This document shows, in pieces, positions 33,274 to 45,794 of a stretch of 64,000 nt of DNA. Source of the stretch: Populus alba (taxonomy: Eukaryota; Streptophyta; Magnoliopsida; Malpighiales; Salicaceae); contig NC_133300.1 in the NCBI RefSeq assembly GCF_005239225.2, forward strand, positions 18,899,584 to 18,963,583, read 5' to 3'. A program made the translations under genes and the position numbers. The notes beneath the pieces were generated by a model. The model had not been told where the DNA came from and did no database searches. It saw only the letters and a list, made by a program, of their open reading frames with translations. How positions within the stretch are numbered: position 1 is the stretch's first letter; every line of letters begins with the position of its first letter.

Positions 33274-35379
33274 TTAATCCCTTTCCTCCATAAACTCTTT
33301 AACCAAAGGTAAGAAGGCAAAGCCGCGGTTCTGAATCTTCCCTAGAAAGACATCGGTTTCAGCTAGGCTTTGGCGATAGCGAATGATGTCTCCTCCCACG
33401 TTCCGCGCATTGATTCTAATAATTCGAGCATGTGCAGCAGCTTCGTCCATTTGCTCATCTGTCTTGGTCATTTTTTCTATGAGCAACATGTTGGTTCTAT
33501 TCAAAGCAGTGTTGTTGGCGTCGATTTGATCCTTGTGTTTTTCCATTGTTACTAGCTTCTCGTCTAAATACTTCACCTTTTCACGTTCTTTGTCAAGTTT
33601 TATCCTCATAACTTTTATCTCATTCCTCTTAACCGCTAACTCTACTTCAACATCCTCGAAACCTCTCCTTTTACTTTCTTCTTTTACAATCCCCGTAGAA
33701 CGGCTTTCCAACTCCATATATTTCTTATTCAAATCCTCATACTTCCCAATCCTATCCATTAGTTCGAACTGCACTTGTGTAAATTTTTCTTGGTAACATT
33801 CTGCACTTCCTTGGCAATCGTTAAAGTCCATCTCCATTGCTTCAAGTTCAGAGCAACTTTGCATCCAATCCAAACTCATTCCGACTAGCTCCTTCTCACT
33901 TTCTTTCCTAGCAATCTTCTCCTCACCTAGCTTTAAACTCAAGCTTTATTATTTTCGCATCTCTAGACTGTATTTGCTCATCTAGAAATGCTCTCCTTTT
34001 ATCCTCTTTCTAGCATCATTTCTTCCAACATTGCCTTGTCTTTTCTGCTTTTGCTCAACTCTATTCGAAGTTTTTCCACTTGCCTTCTCAACTCATCTTC
34101 ATTGTTAACCCTTTTCTCTTTAATAGGCTCTTCTACAGCTTGAGGAGATTTGGCTCCTACACAAGGCATGGCTGAAGCAGCTAAGTCTCTCCATTTTGCA
34201 TATCCTTCGCTTGCACTTGGATCTTTTAAACCTTCTATCTCAACCAAAACCAGATGCTTCCAATCTTGTTTGATGATCTCCAAAACCTCTTTTGCAATGG
34301 GATCTTTGAACAAACCAAAGAATTGAGCAATTCCCATAGTCCTGGGAACAAACTGCATGCCCCCAAGTTGCCTTACCACTAAGGCAGGAGCATAACTCAC
34401 ATAACCTGTAATCCCTACTAATGGTACCCAACGTCTTTGTCCACAACTCATTAGGACCTTCACTGTTGTTACCCATGAGGCTCTCCACTTAAAATCACTA
34501 TTAGGCAAACCTTCTAATTTGTCAACCCAACCTTGGTTGTCTAGATCTCCCCATTCTTCTTCTTCTACTAACTTCAGGGGTCTTTGGGTGAACCACCAAA
34601 AATTATTGAAGACAGGCTTTTTTTGTTTCGATATGGCTAACCATCCAAATATACAACAATTGCGTGCAACATCTCATTGCTCCTTTTCCAGTCCTCCTGC
34701 AGTGGTTAAGTGTCAAAATCGTTTCAGCTAAAATAGCAGCCACTGGATTGATTTGTGTATTCTCATACTCTACATAAGCAGCAGCGGCCTCCAAACTCAC
34801 TAAACCAGTCTGGCTTGGGAACAACACAAGGCCAAATATACCCAAAGCAATCAGTCTCTCTTTTTCAAATCCTGACTTCTTTTCCAATTCAATTTCTAGC
34901 ATCCTCCATTTCAACCCGGTACCATTTTTTTCCAAAAACTTTTCCAAGTTGGAGATTCTGAGCAGTTTTGACAGTTCAGGGATGATCTTGTCAGATCTCA
35001 AAGGCAAATAAATCCGATACAGGTTGTTTGGAAACTCAGTCAACAATCCATATTCCTCAACCGTGGGACATAGGTCTATGCTTCCAAAAGAAAAACATCG
35101 GTAGTCTGGATCCCAAAAATGAACTAAAGCTCGCACAGCTGGGCTTAAAACTTCTACCCTGGCAATTTCCACCAAACGTCCGTATTTCTTAAAAAATGCA
35201 TCTTTATCTACATTCTGAAAATGAGTCGTTAACTTGTTCACCTCATTCATAATGCAATTCAAGTTCTTGATTGGTGACATCTTCTTAGCATCGCTTCTAA
35301 GGCAGTCTCCTTCAGTCAATTGTGACAATTCAGAATTTTTCCCATACTCTATGATGGAAGATTTAGTGATGATGGCCAT
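33274..35379 (-). pseudogene. ORF1 of element A1 (DUF7745-like, then coiled coil)
   Basis: Extra ORF upstream of gag, as in Ogre elements; function unknown. The first frame (from ATG 35377-35379 to 34603) has FWDPDYRCFSFGSIDLCPTV, the signature of plant DUF7745 proteins, and VEEYGLLTEFPNNLYRIYLP. The second (33999-34508) has WWF-type continuation and a heptad-like C-terminus (VNNEDELRRQVEKLRIELSK). The third (33274-33942) is a long Lys/Glu-rich coiled coil. Frameshifts separate them: an extra T in the run 34618-34624, and at least one indel in 33945-34010. So the present copy encodes no full protein. An acceptor-like TTTTGAATTGCAG lies just upstream (about 35394). Confidence 0.75.
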
Positions 35380-35394
35380 TTCGTTCACAAGTCC

Positions 35395-35889
35395 TGCAAT
35401 TCAAAATGCATTGGGGGGTTAGACTTGTTTTAATGCAAAAGATATTATGGAGCATATACCCTAAGGATAGGTTCTAGTTCCTTTATGTGAGACATAGGGT
35501 AGGTTTACTACTTGGTCTCTAAAAAGAGGGTCTCTTACTGTTCCAGTGATCACCCTCGTAAAGGCAATATGGGGGTCCAGCAGATAGTGGGATGGCACAT
35601 GTACCAATCACAATCAGTCTAAACACTCAGCAAAGAGTTGGGGTTTACACAAACTTAAACCTTGACTCAAGTCATAAGGCAAGCTGCTAGTTCCCCACTT
35701 AACTTAAAGTTATATGTGTGTGCCCTCAAAAACATAATAATAATAATAAAGTGATGCATGACTGTACCATGTATGATAGAATGTAAAGATGCATGCTAAA
35801 GCTTTTAAACAAAGTATCATTCATATAAGAAAACAAAAACCAATAACACATAGCAATAAACAAACAAATTATCAAGCTTAGTCCTAAGT
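35395..35889 (-). other. 5' leader of element A1
   Basis: About 495 bp between PBS and ORF1, no ORF. Homologous by eye with the leader of C. Ends in sense with an acceptor-like TTGCAG in front of ORF1, so part of it may be an intron whose donor is in U5 (TTAG/GTAGGG in the conserved block). Not proven. Confidence 0.5.
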
Positions 35890-35906
35890 CCCCAGTGGAG
35901 TCGCCA
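35890..35906 (-). promoter_or_regulatory. Primer-binding site of element A1 (tRNA-Arg)
   Basis: CCCCAGTGGAGTCGCCA on the plus strand; three bases (TCC) from LTR. Absent from copy A2, where the deletion leaves only CATCC next to the LTR. Confidence 0.9.
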
Positions 35907-35909
35907 TCC

Positions 35910-38900
35910 TGTCGCACCCTTGCGGCGGAGCGCGTCGTCCCGGCGACTTTCGATTGATTTCAGGGTCTTTTGTTTTTTTGTAAAGGGAGTCGCCACCTAG
36001 TATTATGGTCACTAGGAACCCTAACTGGTCTTTCAGAGATTCTAAGGCAAGGGACTGGTTGCGTAAAGGGAAGGTATTAGCACCCCTAGTACGTCCTACC
36101 TAAGGTAAGCTGCTTGGTGTTTGGTTTGCTCTATAATTGCTATGGTGTTGGTGTTTTCTAATCCCATCAGTTTTTCTAGGTTTGATTCAAATAAAATTTC
36201 ATAAGATAGAAATCCAAGGAGATTCCATGTGCTTCGAAAACTCATTTTTCCCTTAGTATTTCAAGAGCTTGCGACTCGTAAATCGCAAGGAGGAGGGGAA
36301 AAAAATAGAAATCTAGGGCGCTAAAAAAACCTATATTTTTTAGAATTTTTATACTTTCATGGCTCGTAAACCGTGGAGTAAAAAAAATGAAATGTCTTCG
36401 ATTAGAATCAAGGTTTCTCTCACGGATGCATGCGGATTTATTACTCCCAATAATATTTTGGATATTCATCCTTTAAGGATTTCTTTATCCAAACATTAGC
36501 GGTGAATAATAAATGAATTCCCCCCCCAAAAAAAATAGGATTTTTATATTTTTTGAAATATTGGCCAATACCCTTTGGAGTTTTACAAACATGTTGTAAA
36601 ATCCAGAAATGCAAGAAAATAATTTTTGTTGTGTTTACGAAATCCATGCGAAAACACCTTTTGTCGAAACTTCAAATATTTTTTTTTATATATATATCAA
36701 AAAAGGAATTCAAAACATGTTAGGGTATTGGCCGTATGCAACACACAAGAAAACTTTTAAAATTTTTTTATCGAAACACATAGCATCACAATTAAACGTA
36801 AACACAAAAATGGAAAATAGCAAGCCATCATTCATATTACAAGAACTACAAGAAACTAAAAAAAAATTCGTAACAAAAATCTTTCAAAGCCAAATCAACT
36901 TAAAATTCTATACATTGGAAAGGACCAAGCACGTATGGATGAGGGAGCCAAAGTTTTGAAACTGAAATTTTTAAATCGAAATCCTACTACATATGACCAT
37001 GACTCCATGCAAATTTCATACAAAAAAAAGGAGCTTGGGACGGCATGCTTTCATAACACATATATGTCATAGACTAGAAACCAAAGCAAGACCTGGCCGG
37101 CTATTAGAATAAAATGGAAGGACACGAACAAAAAAGGGGGAGCTGCTGATGAAGAAAACAAACAGCCCCCTTCCCCGGTTCCTTAATTTTGTCATGCTAG
37201 TTTCCTACAGAAAAAGAAAAGCTTGGGACCACATGCTCTTATAACACATATATATCATAGACTATGAAAACAAAGCAAGACCTGGCCGGCTATTTCACTA
37301 AAAATGGAAGGAACACAAACAGAAAAAGGAGCTGCTGATGAAGAAAACAACAGCCCCCTTCCCCGGTTCCTTAATTCTGTCATGCTACTTTCATAAAAAA
37401 AAAAAAAAAGAGGCTTGGGACGCCATGCTTTATAACACATATATAACATTGACTATGAAAACAAAGCAAGACCTGGTCGGCTATTTCAATAAAAATGGAA
37501 AGAACATGAATAGAAAAGGGAGCTGCTGATGAAGAAAACAACAGCCCCCTTCCCCGGTTCCTTAACTTTGAACATAGTGAAGGACAGGAGATAAAAAAGA
37601 AACACCAAAGGCTAACCAAAGCTTAACATCGTCAACTATCCAAGACTCAAAATCACGGCAGGAACAACACAAAGCAAACGAGTATTATACAGTCTAAAAT
37701 GGAAAACGAATGTGCAAAACAAAAAAACGAAACAGATACAAACGATTTAAAGGCAGCAAAGGAGGAGAAAACTAGGACTTACCTGCAAGTCTCGCTCAAA
37801 AATGGTTTTACTGCAACAGCTGCGGGTCTCCTGCAATGGTTTACTGCAACAAATCTATTCTGCGTTTTTTTTTTACTCTGCACTCTCTTGCGTTTTTCCT
37901 TTATTTTTCTGCTCTCTTTCTGCTATCTTTTTTTTTTCGGGCATGCTTAGGTCATTAGAGGGGCTTATATATAGTCTAAATATGTCTCCATTTAGGAAGG
38001 ATTCAAGGCATTAATCCTAAGACATAAATCCCTACTGGTTGGCAGTAAAAAAAACGCAAAAAGGAAGCTGCAATATTCTGATTTTATGCTGGTGCTTTAC
38101 GTCTGATTTCTTTCCAGTTTTAGAGGAGGGTGTGGCTATTTTCTTTCCTTCCATAGGACCAGCTTCTCCATTTGAAATGAGGCAAGAAAAAACGTGGTTG
38201 CAGCTCCGAAATTCAGGCATGATGACAACGAAAAAAGGAAAGAAATCAGATGGAGGGTGCAGCTGCAAAGTCTCATTTTCCTTATTTCGGTGTGGAAAAA
38301 ATCATGTCATTTATGATGATCCAGCCCCCTCTCCAGCTTTCAATATCCTTCTTCTTCAATTAAATCCCTCATTTTAACAATTTTCGATTCAGTCCTTGGT
38401 CCCAAACAAATCCTTCGAATCAGCCCCGCGAACTTGGGCTATATCCTTCCTGCGGCAGAGTTTTCTGCCTTCACGTTTAGATATTCAAATGGGAATATCT
38501 TGAGCTTCTGATATCAGAATCAAGTGATTCAAAACCCAAAATTATTCTATGCATCTAGGACTACAACTTTGATGAAGGAGTCGAAGTCAGATAAAATTTT
38601 TTTACAGAACAGAATCTAGCAGTAATGTGGTTGGTCAAAAGGGATCTCCGAGTCTAACTCAAAAACTGACGAATGCCGAGAATCCTGATATGACTAAGAG
38701 TTTGAACTAAGAACAAAAATCACAAAAACTAGGCCAAAAAATAGAGTTTTGTTAGTGCAGACTCGAGTCAATATCTTTCTCGCGGCAGAATTCTCTGCCT
38801 TCACGTTAGATATTCAAACGGGAACATCTTGAGCCTCTGATATCGGAATCAAGTGATTCAAAACCCAAAATTATTTTATGCATCTAGGACTACAGCTTTG

Positions 38901-39505
38901 ATGAAGGAGTCGAAGTCAGATAAAAATCTTTTTACAGAACAGAATCTAGCAGTAATGTGGTTGGTCAGAAGGGATCTCCGGGTCTTAACTCAAAAACTGA
39001 CGAATGCCGAGAATCCTGATATGAATGAGAGTTTGAACTAAGAAACAAAAATCACAGAAACTAGGCCAAAAATAGAGTTCTTTTAGTGCAGACTTGAGTC
39101 AATATCCTTCTCGCCGCAGAATTCTCTGCCTTCACGTTAGATATTCAAACAGGAATATTTTGAGCTTCTGATATTTGAAATCAAGCGATTCAAAAGCCCA
39201 AATTTATCTATGCGTCCAGGACTACATCTTTGATGAAGGAGTCGAAGTGAGATAAAAATCGTTTTAGAGAACAGGATCTGGCAGTAATCTCGTTGGTCAA
39301 AAAGGTTCTTGATCCGACAATGTTGAGCATCCAACTCTGACTGAGAATATGCTCTAAGAACAATGATCCCTAGGACCTATTAAAGGTGTACGTCAAATTA
39401 TTTTTTTTTTTTTTTTTTTAGCGAACATGAGCTAAACTCCTATACTCTGTTCAAGAGAGGTATATACCCTCTCCAGCACGTGGGGTCCGAAATTAGGTAA
39501 CAACA
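35910..39505 (-). repeat. Shared LTR: 5' LTR of A1 and 3' LTR of A2
   Basis: 3596 bp, same organisation as 11015-14594 (three ~187-bp repeats from about 37031, TATA at 37966-37973, three ~328-bp repeats from about 38440). On its right comes the PPT of A2 rather than a target duplication, so A1 and A2 share this LTR. The variable 12 bases are at 35935-35946. GGAGTCGCCA at 35986-35995. Confidence 0.85.
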
Positions 39506-39589
39506 GATGCCCCCTCTTTACAATGCTTACGAAGCAAAACTTGTCAAGTGCTTTGCGTAGTAAGTGTTGAAAAGATAAATTGCCCTGAT

Positions 39590-41035
39590 CAAGCTAAAAC
39601 TCAGTGCTTTTCTTAAACAAAGTTCTCCCTATGAGGTGATCTGCCTATCTTAAAATTTCTAGAAAACACTCCATGCTTTGCTAAGAAATGATCTCAATAA
39701 TAGGTGATCTGCCCATCTTAAAATTCATAGAAAACTCCACGCTTTTCTAAGAAATGTTCTAAAAAACGAGTGACCGGCCCATCTTAAAATTCTTAGAAAA
39801 CTCCACGCTTTTCTAAGAAACAGTTTCAATATCAGGTCATCGGCCCCTCTTAAAATTCTTAGAAAACTCCATGCTTTTCTAAAAAATGGTCTCAAAAATA
39901 GGGTGACCGGCCCATCTTAAAATTCTTAGAAAACTCCACGCTTTTCTAAGAGATGGTCTCAATATCAGGTGACCAGCCCATCTTAAAATTCTTAGAAAAC
40001 TCCACGCTTTTCTAAGAAACAGTTTCAATATCAGGTAACCGGCCCCTTTTAAAATTCTTAGAAAACTCCATGCTTTTCTAAGAACGGTCTCAAAAACGAG
40101 TGACCGGCCCATCTGAAAATTCTTAGAAAACTCCACGCTTTTCCTAAAGAAACGATTTCAATATCAGGTGACCGGCCCCTCTTAAAATTCTTAGAAAACT
40201 CCACGCTTTTCTAAGAAACAGTTTCAATATCAGGTCATCGACCCCTCTTAAAATTCTTAGAAAACTCCATGCTTTTCTAAAAATGGTCTCAAAAATAGGG
40301 TGACCGGCCCATCTTAAAATTCTTAGAAAACTCCACGCTTTTCTAAGAGATGGTCTCAATATCAGGTGACCAGGCCCATCTTAAAATTCTTAGAAAACTC
40401 CACGCTTTTCTAAGAAACAGTTTCAATATCAGGTACCGGCCCCTTTTAAAATTCTTAGAAAACTCCACGCTTTTCTAAGAACGGTCTCAAAAACGAGTGA
40501 CCGGCCCATCTGAAAATTCTTAGAAAACTCCACGCTTTTCTAAGAAACGATTTCAATATCAGGTGACCGGCCCCTCTTAAAATTCTTAGAAAACTCCACG
40601 CTTTTCTAAGAAACGGTCTCAAAATAGGGTGACTGGCCCATCTTAAAATTCTTAGAAAACTCCACGCTTTTCTAAGAAATGGTCTCAATATCAGGGTGAC
40701 CGGCTCATCTTTAAATTCTTAGAAAACTCCACGCTTTTTCTAAGAAACGGTTTCAATATCAGGTAACCGGCCCCTTTTAAAAATTTTTAGAAAACTCCAC
40801 GCTTTTCTAAGAACGGTCTCAAAAACGAGTGACCGGCCCATCTGAAAATTCTTAGAAAACTCCACGCTTTTCTAAGAAACGTTTCCAATGTCAGGTGACC
40901 GGCCCCTCTTAAAATTCTTAGAAAACTCCACGCTTTCTATGAAACGGTCTCAAAAATAGGGTGACCGGCCCCATCTTAAAATTCTTAGAAAACTCCACGC
41001 TTTTCTAAGAAATGGTCTCAATATCAAGTGACCGA
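39590..41035 (-). repeat. 3'-UTR tandem array of ~66-bp units, element A2
   Basis: Same units as in A1 but only about 21 copies (about 1.45 kb against 2.6 kb). Only about two of the ~396-bp higher-order blocks remain (variant CTAAAAAATGGTCT near 39881, a shortened one near 40278). Unit lengths vary through one-base indels. Confidence 0.8.
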
Positions 41036-41764
41036 CCTATCTCAAACTTCAAAAGAAAACATCTTACCTCGAGGAAGTGAAATAGTGCTGGTTCATAATT
41101 CATATTCTTTTCGTAACTCCGTTGATTTGAGATTCTATCTCAAAAACTTGGAACTAATTTGGGCTTCGTCCCACCTTTCCTGCCAGGTTAGTGTTATGAC
41201 AATATAGCATGCATGTTTTTTGTTACCTATCTTGGAAACATAGGTCCCCCTTTCGTTGTAAACTTCTTCGAGCTCTTGTTTCCATTTGTTTATCCAACCT
41301 TTTCTCATGAACCAAAATATGCTTCATACCCTCTCTGGTTCCTTATGGGGCCCTTTCTTGCTCCATTGAGTATTGTACTTTATTATTATTTTTAAAAGGA
41401 AAACCCAAAAGTTTTGGTTTTGTTCATGAAAACAGCAACCTTTAATGCAATTAGCAAAGCTCGTAAAAAATTCAGAAGTTTTTATGATGATACCCTTTTG
41501 GGCTTTGGTTTACTATGGACCTCTATTGCATTTTTTCTTGCCCCCAGTATGGTGTACAATACCTGTTAGGTTTAAAATTTGTTTGTTCTCTCCAATTGAT
41601 GGAGTCATTTCCTTAGTTATGCGTAAGAAAAGAGTTTATTTAAGTAAAATATTTCAAAATGCTATGAGATCATGCGCTTATGAAGAAAAAAAAAAGAAAA
41701 AAAAAATGTTATTTACAGAGAGAATTCATGGCCAAACTTTATTTATTGATTGGGAATTACGAAA
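41036..41764 (-). other. Post-pol spacer of element A2
   Basis: Counterpart of 17311-18041, no gene. Keeps GAAACATAGGTCCCCCTT (41235-41252) and the GCCCCCAGTATGGTGT block (41540-41555, one change from A1). Confidence 0.6.
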
Positions 41765-43775
41765 TATATCAAGCGTAATATTTCCTTACAGAGTCAGAAT
41801 TCACGGGCCTAATTAGATCTTCTCCATCCATTCTAGACAATAACAAAGCTCCTCCTGAGAATGCTTTCTTCACCACGTAAGGCCCCTCATAGTTAGGCGC
41901 CCATTTACTCTGATCTTCTCCAGGTAACGACAATATTTTCTTCAGTACAAGATCTCCTTCATGAAATCCTCGAGGTCGAACCTTCTTGTCATATGATTTA
42001 GCCATCCTTCTTTGGTAGAGTTGATGATGACAGATTGTGGCTATCCTCTTTTCACTGATCAGATTCAGCTGTTCATATCTAACTTTTGCCCATTCTACTC
42101 TTCCAGCTTAGAGTCTAACAACCACTCTCAAATGAGCAAATGACCCGCTTCTACCCATTTTGTGAAGTAGTCAATAGCCACGAGAATAAACCTATGACCA
42201 TTGTTGGCTTTTGGGTTTACAGGTCCAATCACATCAATTCCCCACATCGCGAAGGGCCACAGAGATGTCAAGTTAAACAGAGGAGCTGGAGGGGCATTGA
42301 TTTTGTCACTGTATACTTGGCACTTATGACATTTTCGGACATAGTCGATGCAGTCTTTCTCTAATGTCATCCAGAAGTACCCGACTCTTTGTATCTTCCT
42401 AGCCATCACATGTCCACTAGCATGGGTTGAGCAAATCCCTTCATGGACTTCCCGTAAAGTGCTTTTTGCCTCGAATTCATCCAAACATCTCAACAAAGTC
42501 CCGTCAGATGATTTCTTATACAAAATCTCCCCATCAAGATAAAAATCCATTGCCAACCTCCTCAAGGTCTTTTTGTCGATTTTGGATGCCCCCATGGGAT
42601 ATGCCTGGTTTTGGATGAAATTCTTGATATCATAGTACCAAGGGTTTCCATCCACTTCTCTTTCGACTGAGCAGCAATGAGCTGGGTTATTTTTGATATT
42701 GATGTGTACCGGTTGTACCTTGTGCCCAAAATCTATCTTGGCCATAGATGCTAGTGTGGCCAAAGCATCTGCAAACTGGTTTCCTTCCCTTCCCAGATGG
42801 GTGAACTCTATTTCCTCAAATTCTCTAGCCAACTTAGACAGGTATTCTTGGTAAGGCCTTAACTTCTCTTCTTTGGTTTTGCCATTCTCCTTTTACTTGG
42901 CAAATGATCAGCATTGAGTCTCCATACACATCTATCTTTTTTTTTATGTTCATCTCTAATGCAGCCTCTAAACCAAGAATGCAAGCTTCATACTCAGCCG
43001 TGTTGTTGGTGCACCCGAACTGCAGCTTAATTGAAACCGGATACTGCTTCTTATCAGAGAGATTATCACTGCACCTGCTCCGTTACCACATACATTTACA
43101 AGCACCATCAAAAATACATAACCCACCAATCTGATTTCTCTTCCTCAATTGCAAGCACATCTTCATCGGGAAGGTCAAAGTTTAACGACTCATAATCTTC
43201 CATAGCATGGTCAGCCAGGTGATCGGCAATAACACTCCCTTTCACGGCTTTCCTTGTCATATATACTATGTCATACTCAGCCAAAAGAACTTGCCATCTT
43301 GCAATTCGGCTAGATAGATAAGGCTTTTCACAAATGTACCTCAACGGGTCTAATTTGGAAATTAACCATGTAGTGTGATACAACATATACTGACGTAATC
43401 TTTTTGTAGCCCATATTAGTGCGCAACACAGCTTCTCAATCACAGTATACCTAAACTCACATTCCGTGAACTTCTTGCTTAGGTAATAAATGGCCCTTTC
43501 CTTCCTTCCGGTTTCATCATGTTGCCTAAGCACACATCCCATTGCTGTTTCGGTTACTGTTAGGTACAATATCAATGGCCTTTCTGGTACAGGAGGAACA
43601 AGCAGAGGTGGATTTAACAAGTACTGCTTGATTTTCTCAAAAGCCTCATCACACTCTTCATTTCATATTCCAGGGTTCTTCTTCCTTAACAAACGAAAGA
43701 TCAGGTCACAAGTCGTGGTTAATTGGGATATAAACCGAGCGATGTAATTCAACCTTCCTAAGAAACCTCTCATCC
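41765..43775 (-). pseudogene. pol: Truncated pol (RT end, RNase H, integrase) of A2
   Basis: Remnant of pol. 43108-43775 covers the end of RT, the degenerate RNase H and the start of the archaeal-type RNase H; the Arg codon CGA at 43306-43308 is intact where A1 has TGA. 42128-42832 covers the end of the second RNase H and the integrase zinc domain. At about 42126/42127 a deletion equal to A1 18405-18779 (375 bp, 125 codons) removes the integrase segment with the second Asp and the Glu of the D,D-35-E core. The C-terminal domain remains at 41769-42115. Several one-base indels (about 42890, 42940, 43055-43110) break the frame. Confidence 0.8.
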
Positions 43776-44809
43776 TGTCGCACCCTTGCGGCGGAGCGCG
43801 GCGTCGCGGCGACTTTTGATTGATTTCAGGGTCTTTTGTTTTTTTGTAAAGGGAGTCGCCACCTAGTATTATGGTCACTAGGAACCCTAACTGGTCTTTC
43901 AGAGATTCTAAGGCAAGGGACTGGTTGCGTAAAGGGAAGGTATTAGCACCCCTAGTACGCCCTACCTAAGGTAAGCTGCTTGGTGTTTGGTTTGCTCTAT
44001 AATTGCTATGGTGTTGGTGTTTTCTAATCCCATCAGTTTTTCTAGGTTTGATTCAAATAAAATTTCATAAGATAGAAATCCAAGGAGATTCCATGTGCTT
44101 CGAAAACTCATTTTTCCCTTAGTATTTCAAGAGCTTGCGACTCGTAAATCGCAAGGAGGAGGGCAAAAAAATAGAAATCTAGGGCGCTAAAAAAACCTAT
44201 ATTTTTTAGTATTTTTATACTTTCATGGCTCGTAAACCGTGGAGTAAAAAAAATGAAATGTCTTCGATTAGAATCAAGGTTTCTCTCACGGATGCGTGCG
44301 GATTTATTACTCCCAATAATATTTTGGATATTCATCCTTTAAGGATTTCTTTATCCAAACATTAGCGGTGAATAATAAATGAATTCCCCCCCCGAAAAAA
44401 ATAGGATTTTTATATTTTTTGAAATATTGGCCAATACCCTTTGGAGTTTTACAAAACATGTTGTAAAATCCAGAAATGCAAGAAAATAATTTTTGTTGTG
44501 TTTACGAAATCCATGCGAAAACACCTTTTGTCGAAACTTCAAATATTTTTTTTATATATATATCAAAAAAGGAATTCAAAACATGTTAGGGTATTGGCCG
44601 TATGCAACACACAAGAAAACTTTTAAAAATTTTTTTTATCGAAAACACATAGCATCACAATTAAACGTAAACACAAAAATGGAAAATAGCAAGCCATCAT
44701 TCATATTACAAGAACTACAAGAAACTAAAAAAAAATTCGTAACAAAAATCTTTCAAAGCCAAATCAACTTAAAATTCTATACATTGGAAAGGACCAAGCA
44801 CGTATGGAT
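43776..44809 (-). repeat. Third A-type LTR, interrupted by element B
   Basis: First 1034 bp (plus strand) of an A LTR, starting TGTCGCACCCTTGCGG. It stops at CGTATGGAT where element B begins; in the other two copies the sequence continues GAGGGAGCC. It would be the 5' LTR of A2. GGAGTCGCCA at 43852-43861. The rest should lie on the far side of B, in or beyond the N gap. Confidence 0.8.
44805..44809. repeat. Candidate target duplication of element B (left)
   Basis: TGGAT precedes the LTR start TGTCACACC. The partner would be next to the other LTR of B, not in the window. Confidence 0.5.
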
Positions 44810-45794
44810 TGTCACACCCCCTCAAAAAATTTTAAAATGCACGACATCGGTTGGCGATTTTCGTTGTGTTCTGATGATTTGGTTCTTTGGAGTCGCCACC
44901 TAGTATTTGGTCACTAGGAACCCTAACTGGTCTTTCAGAGATTCTAAGGCAAGGGACTGGTTGCGTAAAGGGAAGGTACTAGCACCCCTAGTACGCCCTA
45001 CCTAAGGTAAGCTGCTTGGTGTTTGGCTTGCTCTATAGTCTATGGTGCTGGTGTTTTCTAATCCCGTCAACTCGTAAATCGCAAGGAAAAGAGAATAAAA
45101 GAACGAAGAAAATTTCACAATTCTTAAAAAAATAATTACTTTTCACGACTCGTAAACCGTGGAGAAAAAAAAAAATTTTTAATTTTGAAATGTTCTCGAT
45201 CGCAACCAAAGCTTCTTTCAAACATGTGCGTTGATTTATTACTCCCGATAATATTTTGGATGTTCGTCCTTTTAAGGATTTCTTCATCCAAACATTAGCG
45301 GTGAACAATAACCACAACTTCTCCTCCCAAAATAAGATTTTTTATAGTTTTTTGGAATATTGGCCAATACCCTTTGGAGTTTGCAAACAGGTTGTAAAAT
45401 CCACAAATGCAAGAAAATGATTTTGTGTTTAAGAAATCTATGCGAAAAACACATTTTCAAAACTTCCAATATTTTTTTTTTATATATAAAAAGAACATTC
45501 AAAACATGCTAGTGTATTGGCCGTATGCATGAAAACAAAACATTTTTTTTTTTATAAACTCTTTTTTTTTTTTTACGAAAACAGGTGTTTTTTTAAATAC
45601 TGAAAATTATATCCCCATAGTAAAAAAAAAAACGCAAATCAATATATACCAAGAACAACAATATATTTTTTTTTACTTTTCAGAATTTTTTTATTTTTTA
45701 TTTTTTTTATTTTTTTTTGAGAAAGAAAAAAAAAAAATACATATATACACACATGCATAATATAATAATATAATATAATATTAATATATTAAAT

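Larger units (their letters stand above)
11015..39505 (-). mobile_element. Element A1: Tat/Ogre-like Ty3/gypsy retrotransposon
   Basis: Minus-strand LTR retrotransposon of about 28.5 kb including the 7.9-kb nested element C, so about 20.5 kb without it. Sense order: LTR 35910-39505, PBS 35890-35906, leader, ORF1 (33274-35379), gag (31383-32939), protease (30604-31350 plus 21699-22660), intron (21488-21698), RT and RNase H (19950-21487), archaeal-type RNase H and integrase (18042-19949), tandem array (14690-17310), PPT, LTR 11015-14594. Extra ORF upstream of gag, pro-pol intron, dual RNase H, tRNA-Arg PBS and 3' tandem repeats together point to the Tat/Ogre lineage. The LTRs look nearly identical, so insertion was probably recent. 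No flanking duplication of GCGGA (11010-11014) is found after 39505 because A2 follows directly. Confidence 0.85.
39506..43775 (-). mobile_element. Element A2: internally deleted tandem copy of A
   Basis: Homologous to A1 from PPT (39506-39521) through the array, spacer, integrase and RNase H into RT, then joined directly to a third LTR at 43776. The join links RT (A1 position about 20416) to the five bases before the LTR, with CA shared. Hence it lacks the RT core, protease, gag, ORF1, leader and PBS. LTR-internal-LTR-internal-LTR order suggests unequal recombination between LTRs. Many single-base indels relative to A1 are present. Confidence 0.8.
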
